Source: Syntrophaceae bacterium (lineage in GTDB: Bacteria; Desulfobacterota; Syntrophia; Syntrophales; UBA5619). Taken from it: a DNA stretch of 6,271 nt. Numbering within the stretch: the first letter of the stretch is position 1; the number at the start of each line of letters is the position of its first letter. This document shows positions 1 to 5,679 of the stretch, in pieces. The position numbers and the translations under genes were made by a program. The stretch is taken from the NCBI GenBank assembly GCA_023249795.1, contig JAHFBU010000102.1:1-6271 (forward strand), given 5' to 3'. The notes beneath the pieces were generated by a model. The model saw nothing but the letters and a program-made list of their open reading frames with translations, was not told the DNA's origin and did no database searches.

Positions 1-1
1 G

Positions 2-262
2 GTCCTGTCCTATTTGTTTGATGAAGCGGTCGTTCGCTTTACAGATCTTGATGGTCAGCGAGAAGATATTTTAAGTACGAAGGGTCAGTCGCCCGACTTC
101 ATGTATGACGAACAGATAAGGAGATTCTTGTCTTTGATCAAGGGAGAGCCCGTTGATTACTGTTCTGCTGTCGATGGCGGGAATGTGATGCGGATCATCA
201 CCGCCGCAGAGGATTCATCGTTACAGAAGAGATGGGTTTCACTGATGGGAGGAACCGAATGA
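2..262 (+). CDS. Gfo/Idh/MocA-type oxidoreductase, C-terminal end (5' truncated by window)
   Basis: The reading frame is open from the first full codon (GTC at 2) to TGA at 260-262, giving 86 visible residues. The TTG at 14 is an internal codon, since the frame continues upstream out of the window. The visible part reads as the C-terminal alpha/beta tail of a Gfo/Idh/MocA sugar dehydrogenase: a beta strand (AVVRF), then a helix of the DEQIRRFLSLIKGEP type, then the closing SAVDGGNVMRIITAAEDSS helix, which corresponds to the usual 'dG...l.i..A...S' ending of the family. The NAD-binding Rossmann half and the catalytic EKP lysine lie upstream, so substrate and activity cannot be judged. It overlaps the next gene by four bases (ATGA, 259-262), implying translational coupling with the PtmA-like dehydrogenase. 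Such oxidoreductases often accompany PtmA-type genes in nonulosonic-acid and other glycan loci. The family call is moderate because only the tail is visible. Confidence 0.7.
   Translation, partial: VLSYLFDEAVVRFTDLDGQREDILSTKGQSPDFMYDEQIRRFLSLIKGEPVDYCSAVDGGNVMRIITAAEDSSLQKRWVSLMGGTE
247..252 (+). promoter_or_regulatory. Shine-Dalgarno site of the SDR gene
   Basis: GGGAGG lies six bases before the ATG at 259, inside the last codons of the upstream gene. It decides the start: the in-frame ATG at 232 has no comparable purine-rich site at proper spacing and would overlap the upstream gene by 31 bases. Confidence 0.75.
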
Positions 263-1086
263 GAAATCTGTATGATCTGGATGGAAAAGTTGCCGTCGTC
301 TTTGGGGGCAACGGGTATCTCGGAAAACAATTCTGCCTGGCATTGGCGGAATACGGCGCTGAGACGTATAGCTGCGATATCAGTGTAAGGGAAACGGATG
401 GCGCAGAAAATGAGTGCGGCGCGTGTCCAGGAAAGATCCATCCCTTGAAGGTGAACGCTGCCGACAAGACGGAACTGATTGCGTTGCGCCAGGAGATCGA
501 ACAGAGAGAGCAACGGATAGATATACTGGTCAATGCAACAACCATGAAGGCGAATGATTTCTATCTGCCGTTCGAAGATGTATCTCTTGAGGGATGGGAT
601 GTCGGCCTGCTGGGGAATCTTACCATCCCGTTTCTGACGGTTCAAACATTCGTGCCATTGATGAAGGCGCATCGAAAGGGATCGATCATCAACATCTCGT
701 CCCATTACGGGATTGTCGGAAACGATCAGAGAATCTACGAAGGCGCAAACCTGGACTCTGTTTACACGCATGGAGGAGCGAAGAACGCCAGAATCTACTC
801 GCACGGTGTCTACAATGCGGCCAAGGGCGGTTTGATCAATTTCACGCGCTATCTGGCGGCTTATTATGGCGAATACAACATCCGGGCAAACTGCATTTCG
901 CCGGGCGGGGTTTATCACGAAGCAGAAAATAAGGCATTCCTGGAAAAGTATAGCAGTAAAGTTCCGCTCGGCCGAAAGGCCAATCCCGAGGAAATCAATG
1001 GGGCGTTGATCTTTCTGGCTTCCGACTCGTCGTCATATGTCACAGGCCACAACCTTGTTGTCGATGGGGGATATACCATTTGGTGA
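259..1086 (+). CDS. PtmA-like short-chain dehydrogenase/reductase (SDR)
   Basis: A 275-residue classical SDR, an NAD(P)-dependent cytosolic oxidoreductase. The N-terminal Rossmann fold has the glycine motif GGNGYLG at residues 16-22, in place of the common TGxxxGIG, followed by an acidic residue D40 after beta-2. VNAT (91-94) stands at the NNAG position. The catalytic residues are Ser147/148 (NISSHYG), Tyr185 and Lys189 (YNAAK). The C-terminus has the usual PGGV and SSYVTGHNLVVDGGYT signature. The GGxGxLGK start, the IYEG stretch after the catalytic Ser and the INFTRYLAAYYGEYNIRANCISPGGV-like region recall PtmA of Campylobacter, linked to legionaminic acid and flagellin glycan synthesis. That assignment is from memory of the family and the precise reaction is unknown. 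The Ser-Tyr gap is about 37 residues, against roughly 13 in classical SDRs. The start at 259 is chosen for its Shine-Dalgarno site and ATGA overlap with the preceding oxidoreductase; ATG 232 would add nine residues. GC content is moderate, below that of the right half of the window. Confidence 0.88.
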   Translation: MRNLYDLDGKVAVVFGGNGYLGKQFCLALAEYGAETYSCDISVRETDGAENECGACPGKIHPLKVNAADKTELIALRQEIEQREQRIDILVNATTMKANDFYLPFEDVSLEGWDVGLLGNLTIPFLTVQTFVPLMKAHRKGSIINISSHYGIVGNDQRIYEGANLDSVYTHGGAKNARIYSHGVYNAAKGGLINFTRYLAAYYGEYNIRANCISPGGVYHEAENKAFLEKYSSKVPLGRKANPEEINGALIFLASDSSSYVTGHNLVVDGGYTIW

Positions 1087-1124
1087 TAATTCGTGTTTCT
1101 GCCTTTGCGGCATATGTGTAGCCG

Positions 1125-1223
1125 ATGAAGGGCAAATACGCCGTTGATTGGCTGACAGAGATCGATGCCGCCTATCCCGTCGAGAGAGCCCGGGCGGAGA
1201 GCTGTCCCGCGTTGCGGTTTTAA
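1125..1223 (+). pseudogene. Relic 5' end of a paralogue of the 2186 glycosyltransferase-like gene
   Basis: ATG at 1125 opens a 32-codon frame ending at TAA 1221-1223. Residues 6-28 (AVDWLTEIDAAYPVERARAE, then SCP) align without gaps with residues 6-28 of the large protein starting at 2186 (AVDWLKEIEASYPVEKIRAG, then GFP). By hand count 15 of 23 residues and 57 of 69 bases are identical. Both copies sit at the same codon distance from their ATG, so this is the true beginning of a homologous gene rather than a chance repeat. Similarity fades after the Pro codon and a stop follows within five codons, where the full-length protein continues through WQLLRNDY. No clear Shine-Dalgarno precedes the ATG. 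I infer a truncated, non-functional paralogue left by recombination. A translated 32-residue leader peptide is possible but less likely. Confidence 0.72.
1140..1208 (+). repeat. Imperfect direct repeat, copy A (in relic)
   Basis: These 69 bases, beginning GCCGTTGATTGGCTG, match 2201-2269 with 12 mismatches and no gaps by hand alignment. The repeats flank the AT-rich methyltransferase gene. Differences fall mostly as substitutions in a preserved reading frame, so the two copies diverged as coding sequence before truncation of this one. Confidence 0.85.
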
Positions 1224-1244
1224 GGAATGCGAAAGAGAATAACG

Positions 1245-2183
1245 ATGCACTGGAAACTGAAAGCCAATATACAAAACACAGTATCCCTTCTTCCATCTTC
1301 CGCTTCATATGCCACTTATTACTGGATTCAAAGATATTTTGGTGGACTTAGGAGAATTGATCCCGTTGGTTCACTCGCTGCCGGAATCGAGACATGGAAA
1401 CGCATTAGAGACTTGGGCTACAATCCTTCAGCAAAGGTTTTTTTCGAAGTTGGAACAGGACGGGTGCCACTTATGCCTCTGGCATACTGGCTGATGGGAG
1501 CAGAACAAACTATTTCGATAGATTTGAATCCATATGTGAAGACAGAATTGATAAGTGAAAGTCTTCGATATATCTCCGACAACAAAGAAGAGATTCAAGG
1601 ACTGTTCGGATCGTTGCTGAACAAGAAAAGGTTCGATGTTCTGCTTCAATTCAGCAAAAGCGATCATTGTCCACTACGTGCGTTTCTTGATCTATGCAGC
1701 ATCCATTATTTGGCGCCGGGTGATGCCGCACAAACCGCATTGAGCCCGGGGAGTATAGATTTCCATACATCATACATGGTCCTTGAACACATTCCGTCAG
1801 AAACGGTAAAGCGGATTCTCGAAGAAGGGAACAGAATCATCAGGGATGGTGGTCTGTTCGCTCATAGGATCGACTACAGCGATCATTTTTCGCATTCTGA
1901 TAACGATATATCGGCTATCAATTTTCTTCAGTACTCAGATGATAAATGGAATCGATACGCCGGGAACAGATATATGTACATGAACAGATTGAGACATGAC
2001 GATTTCATAAGGCTGTTCCAGTCTGTAGGACACTGCCTCTTAGAAGTCCGCACAGATATAGATCCGCAGTCACAGGAAATATTGAGCAGGGGGTCTCTGC
2101 AATTGGCTGACAGGTTTAAAGCGAAAACGGGTGCTGTACTTTCAATCACGAGCTCTTGGATCATGTCAAAGAAGAGTAGTTAA
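1245..2183 (+). CDS. SAM-dependent class I methyltransferase
   Basis: A 312-residue protein with a Rossmann-type S-adenosylmethionine fold. Motif I is FEVGTGRVPLMP (residues 67-78, the E/DxGxGxG loop). The acidic end of beta-2 is in ISIDLN (Asp93), the usual ribose ligand. SYMVLEHIP (176-184) is the post-beta-4 motif typical of Methyltransf_11-like enzymes, and DGGLFAHRIDY (201-211) is the beta-5 region. A family-like segment HFSHSDNDIS follows at 214-223. The N-terminal 60 residues are an extra helical part (SYATYYWIQRYFGG). The acceptor is probably a sugar or glycan of the locus (O- or N-methylation); the sequence does not show which. ATG 1245 is preferred because AAGAG (1233-1237) precedes it by seven bases; ATG 1227 would add MRKRIT, but its purine-rich AAGGA directly abuts the ATG. 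Base composition is much lower in GC than the genes to its right (18 of 60 in 1501-1560) and AGA/ATA codons are frequent, suggesting separate acquisition. It ends two bases before the next ATG. Confidence 0.85.
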   Translation: MHWKLKANIQNTVSLLPSSASYATYYWIQRYFGGLRRIDPVGSLAAGIETWKRIRDLGYNPSAKVFFEVGTGRVPLMPLAYWLMGAEQTISIDLNPYVKTELISESLRYISDNKEEIQGLFGSLLNKKRFDVLLQFSKSDHCPLRAFLDLCSIHYLAPGDAAQTALSPGSIDFHTSYMVLEHIPSETVKRILEEGNRIIRDGGLFAHRIDYSDHFSHSDNDISAINFLQYSDDKWNRYAGNRYMYMNRLRHDDFIRLFQSVGHCLLEVRTDIDPQSQEILSRGSLQLADRFKAKTGAVLSITSSWIMSKKSS

Positions 2184-2185
2184 TA

Positions 2186-3625
2186 ATGTGTAATATATCC
2201 GCCGTTGACTGGCTGAAGGAGATCGAGGCCTCCTATCCCGTCGAGAAGATCCGGGCGGGGGGCTTTCCCATTTGGCAGCTTCTGCGGAACGACTATGCGC
2301 GGGCCTTTTATGAGAAGGTCGAACTGGGAGGCGTCTCCGCGGAGCCGAAAGGCAAGACCATCAAGCAGCGGCTTGCCCGGCTCCGGTCCCTGTCCATCAT
2401 GCTGGCCAATGTCTTCTGGCAGATCGGCAATTTCTTATATAAACCGAGGTACGTTCTGTTCACCGATGTCCTGGAAAGTCGAATTATTGAGGGGAGGTTG
2501 TCGGACAAGATCGCCCATCGCCTGATCCAACTGATGGAAGATGATCTAATCGTGGTTCTCAATCCTTTGGGTCAGAGGCACCGGAACGTCAGGGACTACA
2601 GTCATTCGTTGTTTTTCAGCGAAATGATCTTCCGTCTTCTGGGGAAGCTCAACCGTGGAAGTCATTCCATCGAGAATCGGGATATTCTGGAGGAGATCGA
2701 AAGGTCCCAAGGGATTCATGTTCCATACGAAAACCGCGTGAATGATTTCCTGGCCTATGCCGGGGCTGTTGAAAAATACTTTGCATGCGTGCGCCCGAAA
2801 CTGGTTCTGGTCGACTGCTACTATGGATCACTGCACCAGGCGGTGATCCACGCCGCTCATCGATTGGGCATCCTGACTGTCGAACTCCAGCATGGGATCA
2901 TCAATGATCGAACCTTTGCTTACAGCCCTTCCCGGGACTTCGGCAGGGAGAGTTATCCCGATTACATTCTGACCTTCGGGGCCCATGTCCGACCGTTCCT
3001 CTCCCCCTTCTTCATCGATCCGGCCCGTGTCTGTGAAATCGGGAGCTTTTACCTCGAGCATGTCGAGTCAAACCTCAGCAGAAACGAGAAACTCCGAAAA
3101 TATTTTGAAAATCTGCGAAAGGGCGGTGGAAAAGTGGTCTGCATCACGTCGCAGTGGACCGTCGAAGAGGAACTCATTACGTTTGCCAAACAGGTGGCCG
3201 CCGGACGGCCACGGGATCATTTCTTCTTCATCCCCCGCGTCTTTGATAAAGATTACGAAAAGGCATATGGGTTTCCCCCCAATATGGTCGTCAATCAGGA
3301 TTTTGATTTCTACCAGTATGCCTCCCAGTGTGATTTTCACGCTACGGTCTATTCCACATGCGCTCTGGAGGCGCCCTTCTTCGGGACGCCCAATATCATG
3401 ATCAATCTGCGAAACCTCAGTCGGTATCATTATGCCAAGATCCTGACGGATGACGGTGTGGCCCGTTTTGCCGATACGCCAGAGACGATGCAGGAGTTGA
3501 TCGAGACGTGGGAACCCTTGCCTCGGGAAGCGGTCAAGGAGCGCGGCGGATATTTCTATAAAAGAGATCATCGGGCGAATGTGATCGAGGCATTGAAAAA
3601 GATCGGATTGAATAAATATGTTTGA
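2186..3625 (+). CDS. Putative GT-B-like surface-polysaccharide glycosyltransferase
   Basis: A 479-residue soluble protein; no signal peptide or membrane segment is evident. Features suggest a two-domain GT-B-like transferase of the capsule/LPS type. PKLVLVDCYYGS (204-215) and GILTVELQHGIIND (228-241) form the end of the N-terminal domain, with the ELQHG motif seen in several surface-polysaccharide transferases. SYPDYILTFGAH (256-267) and the GSFYLEH segment (286-292) follow. The C-terminal domain has VVCITSQWT (317-325), FIPRVFDKDY (348-357) and DFHATVYSTCALEAPFFGTPNIMI (383-406). This last stretch resembles the nucleotide-sugar or CMP-sugar binding 'ST..lEa...G.P' element of GT-B, polysialyltransferase-like and UDP-GlcNAc 2-epimerase-like proteins. 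The N-terminus (AVDWLKEIEASYPVEKIRAGGFPIWQLLR) matches the relic at 1125-1223. Donor, acceptor and linkage cannot be inferred. GC is high (38 of 60 in 2341-2400), unlike the upstream methyltransferase. The ATG lies two bases after that gene's stop, with a weak GAAGAG site upstream. The function call is motif-based, from memory. Confidence 0.62.
   Translation: MCNISAVDWLKEIEASYPVEKIRAGGFPIWQLLRNDYARAFYEKVELGGVSAEPKGKTIKQRLARLRSLSIMLANVFWQIGNFLYKPRYVLFTDVLESRIIEGRLSDKIAHRLIQLMEDDLIVVLNPLGQRHRNVRDYSHSLFFSEMIFRLLGKLNRGSHSIENRDILEEIERSQGIHVPYENRVNDFLAYAGAVEKYFACVRPKLVLVDCYYGSLHQAVIHAAHRLGILTVELQHGIINDRTFAYSPSRDFGRESYPDYILTFGAHVRPFLSPFFIDPARVCEIGSFYLEHVESNLSRNEKLRKYFENLRKGGGKVVCITSQWTVEEELITFAKQVAAGRPRDHFFFIPRVFDKDYEKAYGFPPNMVVNQDFDFYQYASQCDFHATVYSTCALEAPFFGTPNIMINLRNLSRYHYAKILTDDGVARFADTPETMQELIETWEPLPREAVKERGGYFYKRDHRANVIEALKKIGLNKYV
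2201..2269 (+). repeat. Imperfect direct repeat, copy B (5' end of glycosyltransferase-like gene)
   Basis: Partner of 1140-1208, 57 of 69 bases identical. It encodes residues 6-28 of the intact gene. Together the two copies bracket the methyltransferase, with a repeat period of 1061 bases. Confidence 0.85.
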
Positions 3626-3743
3626 ATCTATCGAAAAATATTTCCGGGCCTTCGGCGGCGACCTGGTTCCCTACTACCGGATCAACAAGGCCTTCCTGCC
3701 CCTCGAAATCCTCCTCAAGTTCATAAAGCGGGAGCTCTTTTAA
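3618..3743 (+). CDS. Small 41-aa ORF of unknown function, coupled to both neighbours
   Basis: ATG at 3618 overlaps the end of the upstream gene (stop 3623-3625). The TAA at 3741-3743 overlaps the next ATG in the arrangement TAATG. The product is 41 residues, slightly basic, with an aromatic/Gly N-terminal half (SIEKYFRAFGGDLVPYYR) and a hydrophobic, probably helical end (AFLPLEILLKFIKRELF). No known domain is recognised. Codon choice is like the GC-rich neighbours: a run of codons ending in C or G from about residue 9 to 35 (TTC CGG GCC TTC GGC GGC GAC CTG). This argues that the frame is, or recently was, under coding selection. Without it there would be a 117-base gap in an otherwise packed operon. 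It may be a real small protein acting with the deacetylase-like protein, or the surviving fragment of a larger lost gene; it has no strong Shine-Dalgarno and would rely on reinitiation from the upstream stop. Confidence 0.55.
   Translation: MFESIEKYFRAFGGDLVPYYRINKAFLPLEILLKFIKRELF
3730..3734 (+). promoter_or_regulatory. Shine-Dalgarno site of the deacetylase-like gene
   Basis: GGGAG lies eight bases before ATG 3743, within the small ORF's last codons. It supports 3743 as the start and coupling of the two frames. Confidence 0.6.
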
Positions 3744-4543
3744 TGAAGGTCATCGTCTCCCATGACGTGGACCACCTCACCGTGTGGGAACATCGGCGCG
3801 ATCTGATCCTTCCCAAATTCGTCGTCCGGAGCGGCATGGAATGTCTTCTGGGGCGGATACCTGTCTCGGAGTACGGGCGGCGTCTGCGCGGGATGGCCCG
3901 CAACCAGTGGCAGAATCTCGATGAACTCATGGCCTTCAATCGCGAGCGTAGGATCCCTTCCACGTTTTTCGTCGGCGTCAGCAATGGCAAGGGGCTGGCC
4001 TATTCAGTCGAGGATGCGGCCTACTGGATCAGGCGGATCATCGACGGCGGTTTCGATTGCGGCGTGCACGGGATAAACTTCGATTCCCCGGAGGCGATCC
4101 GGGAGGAGCATCGGAAGTTCCGGTCCCTCTCCGGTCTTGACTCCTTCGGCATCCGGATGCACTACCTCAGAACCGGACCGGATACCTTGAGCCATCTGGA
4201 GAAAGCGGGCTATTGCTTCGATGCGAGCGTCTATGCCCCGAGAGACCCTTACCGCGTGGGAGAACTCGTCGAATTCCCCCTTCACATCATGGACGATTAT
4301 CTGATTTACGGCGGGGGAAGGCTCCAACGGGCGTCGTTCGGGGAGATCGTGGAGGACACCCGGAAAATCATCGACGAGGCGGAACGAAAGGGGCTAAAGT
4401 TCCTAACGCTTCTTTTCCACGACCGCTATTACAATGAGGCTTTTCAATCCTGGAAAAATTGGTATATATGGATCATCGATTACCTGAAGGGCAAAGACGC
4501 CGAATTCGTCGGTTTCCGTGAGATCGCGGAGACGATAAAATAA
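3743..4543 (+). CDS. Non-canonical CE4/NodB-like polysaccharide deacetylase-family protein
   Basis: A 266-residue protein beginning directly with the family's first catalytic strand: VIVSHDVDH at residues 3-11 carries D8 and D10 in place of the TFDDG motif. STFFVGV (73-79) is the second core strand. GVHGINFDS (107-115) is motif 2, with H109. GIRMHYLR (136-143) is the motif 3 equivalent, with R138 and H140. FDASVYAP (159-166) is the 'yDsS' segment, VEFPLHIMDDYL (176-187) the 'eiPl.imD' segment, and LLFHDRYY (223-230) ends in the motif 5 histidine H226. These features suit the atypical deacetylase-like subfamily found in O-antigen and capsule loci rather than classical chitin deacetylases. The typical H-x3-H of motif 2 is absent (position 113 is Phe). 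Likely role: hydrolysis of an N- or O-acetyl/formyl group on a sugar of the locus; catalysis is not assured. No signal peptide, so it should act in the cytoplasm on precursors. It overlaps the small ORF by one base. Confidence 0.78.
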   Translation: MKVIVSHDVDHLTVWEHRRDLILPKFVVRSGMECLLGRIPVSEYGRRLRGMARNQWQNLDELMAFNRERRIPSTFFVGVSNGKGLAYSVEDAAYWIRRIIDGGFDCGVHGINFDSPEAIREEHRKFRSLSGLDSFGIRMHYLRTGPDTLSHLEKAGYCFDASVYAPRDPYRVGELVEFPLHIMDDYLIYGGGRLQRASFGEIVEDTRKIIDEAERKGLKFLTLLFHDRYYNEAFQSWKNWYIWIIDYLKGKDAEFVGFREIAETIK

Positions 4544-4551
4544 CCCAAGCG

Positions 4552-4556
4552 AGGAG
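4552..4556 (+). promoter_or_regulatory. Shine-Dalgarno site of the aminotransferase gene
   Basis: AGGAG within GAGGAGAG lies seven bases before GTG 4564. It identifies the unusual GTG as the start; a second GTG at 4570 would cut the conserved RVPFVDL beginning. Confidence 0.75.
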
Positions 4557-4563
4557 AGATCAG

Positions 4564-5679
4564 GTGCGCGTGCCGTTTGTGGATTTGAAAGCGCAGTACG
4601 AGGGGATCAAGCCGGAGATTGACCGGGCCGTGGCGTCGGTCATTGCCGATACCGCATTTATCGGCGGCAAATATGTCCGGGCCTTCGAAGAAGCCTTCGC
4701 GACCTACGGCGAGGTGAAGCACTGCATCGGTGTCGGCAACGGTACCGATGCGATCTATATTGCCCTGCGGTCGCTGAGGATCGGCGAGGGGGACGAGGTC
4801 ATCACGGCGGCCAATTCCTTCATCGCCACGTCGGAGGCGATCACGATGACGGGGGCGAGGGTGGTCTTTGTCGATTGCGATCCACGGACCTGCAACCTCG
4901 ACCTGAAAAAGGTTCGGGAGGCGATCACGCCGCGGACGAAGGCCATCGTTCCGGTCCACCTGTATGGCCGACCGGTCGACATGGAGGAGCTCGCGGGTAT
5001 CACTGGGAAGAGGAAAATCTTTTTCGTGGAAGACGCCGCCCAGGCCCACGGCGCTCAAATCAACGGCAGGCGTGTCGGGACCTTCGGAAAACTGGCCTGC
5101 TTCAGCTTCTATCCGGGAAAGAACCTCGGCGCCTACGGCGATGCCGGGGCGATCGTCACCGACGACGAATCTCTGGCCGCCCAGTGTCGGATGATCGCCA
5201 ACCACGGGCGGATCAAAAAGTACGACCACGATTTTGAAGGGGTCAACAGCCGGCTGGACGGACTCCAGGCGGCGATTCTGCTTGCGAAGCTCGGACACCT
5301 GGAGGCATGGACCGAAAGAAGACGCGCGATTGCATCTCTCTATGGGGAACTCCTCCGGGGGAGCGGCGTGGCAACGCCCGAGGAGGCCGACGGGATGAGG
5401 CATGTTTACCACCTCTATGTGGTTCGCGTGCCGGATCGTGGAGCCGTTCAGCATGCATTGGATGAGGCGGGTATCGCGACGGGGGTCCACTATCCGATCG
5501 CCCTCCCCGGCCTTGCAGCCTACCGGTATCTGGGCCACCGGCCGGAGGACTTCCCGGTCGCCCACCGCTATGCGGGGGAGATTCTCAGCCTGCCGATGTT
5601 TCCCGAACTGACGGACGAACAGGTCGCCTATGTCTGCGATGTCCTCAGGCGCGCGGTCCGCGGAAAGGAGACGGGATGA
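4564..5679 (+). CDS. DegT/DnrJ/EryC1 PLP-dependent sugar aminotransferase, WbpE/WlbC-like
   Basis: A 371-residue fold-type I PLP enzyme of normal family length. The N-terminus VPFVDLKAQYEGIKPEID is typical of the family. GVGNGTDAIYIAL (56-68) is the phosphate-binding turn, and FVEDAAQAHGA (154-164) carries the cofactor-pyridine Asp157. SFYPGKNLGAYGDAGA (181-196) contains the Schiff-base Lys186. GVNSRLDGLQAAIL (226-239) is the active-site element from the partner subunit, and GVHYP (307-311) lies near the C-terminus. Such enzymes transfer an amino group from glutamate to a keto sugar nucleotide. The following gene resembles WbpB/WlbA, which makes UDP-3-keto-GlcNAcA, so the best substrate guess is that compound, giving the UDP-3-amino-GlcNAcA intermediate. 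Other 3- or 4-keto sugars remain possible. It starts 20 bases after the deacetylase-like gene and overlaps the next ATG (ATGA, 5676-5679), consistent with production of a consecutive enzyme pair. GC is high (37 of 60 in 5161-5220). Confidence 0.93.
   Translation: MRVPFVDLKAQYEGIKPEIDRAVASVIADTAFIGGKYVRAFEEAFATYGEVKHCIGVGNGTDAIYIALRSLRIGEGDEVITAANSFIATSEAITMTGARVVFVDCDPRTCNLDLKKVREAITPRTKAIVPVHLYGRPVDMEELAGITGKRKIFFVEDAAQAHGAQINGRRVGTFGKLACFSFYPGKNLGAYGDAGAIVTDDESLAAQCRMIANHGRIKKYDHDFEGVNSRLDGLQAAILLAKLGHLEAWTERRRAIASLYGELLRGSGVATPEEADGMRHVYHLYVVRVPDRGAVQHALDEAGIATGVHYPIALPGLAAYRYLGHRPEDFPVAHRYAGEILSLPMFPELTDEQVAYVCDVLRRAVRGKETG
5664..5670 (+). promoter_or_regulatory. Shine-Dalgarno site of the WbpB-like gene
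   Basis: AAAGGAG lies five bases before ATG 5676, inside the aminotransferase 3' end, fixing the start of the last gene. Confidence 0.75.

Noticed and set aside
232..258. Upstream ATG of the SDR gene (nine extra residues)
   Set aside because: No Shine-Dalgarno at suitable spacing, whereas ATG 259 has GGGAGG six bases upstream and a standard ATGA overlap.
157..918. 253-codon open frame on the - strand opposite the SDR gene
   Set aside because: It lies wholly antisense to a gene with complete SDR motifs, and its product shows no recognisable domain. It is a shadow frame.
1087..1244. Possible promoter or terminator in the only sizeable gap
   Set aside because: GCCTTTGCGGC (1101-1111) gives only a three-base-pair stem with no T run, and I see no well-spaced -35/-10 pair. 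The gap is mostly explained by the relic coding segment.
1140..2269. Insertion sequence or transposon carrying the methyltransferase
   Set aside because: The flanking repeats are coding homologues rather than short target duplications. No terminal inverted repeats and no transposase frame are present.
4480..5565. 361-codon open frame on the - strand opposite the aminotransferase
   Set aside because: Long antisense frames are expected opposite GC-rich coding sequence. The product is Arg/Asp/Gly-rich without motifs, and the + strand carries an unambiguous PLP aminotransferase.
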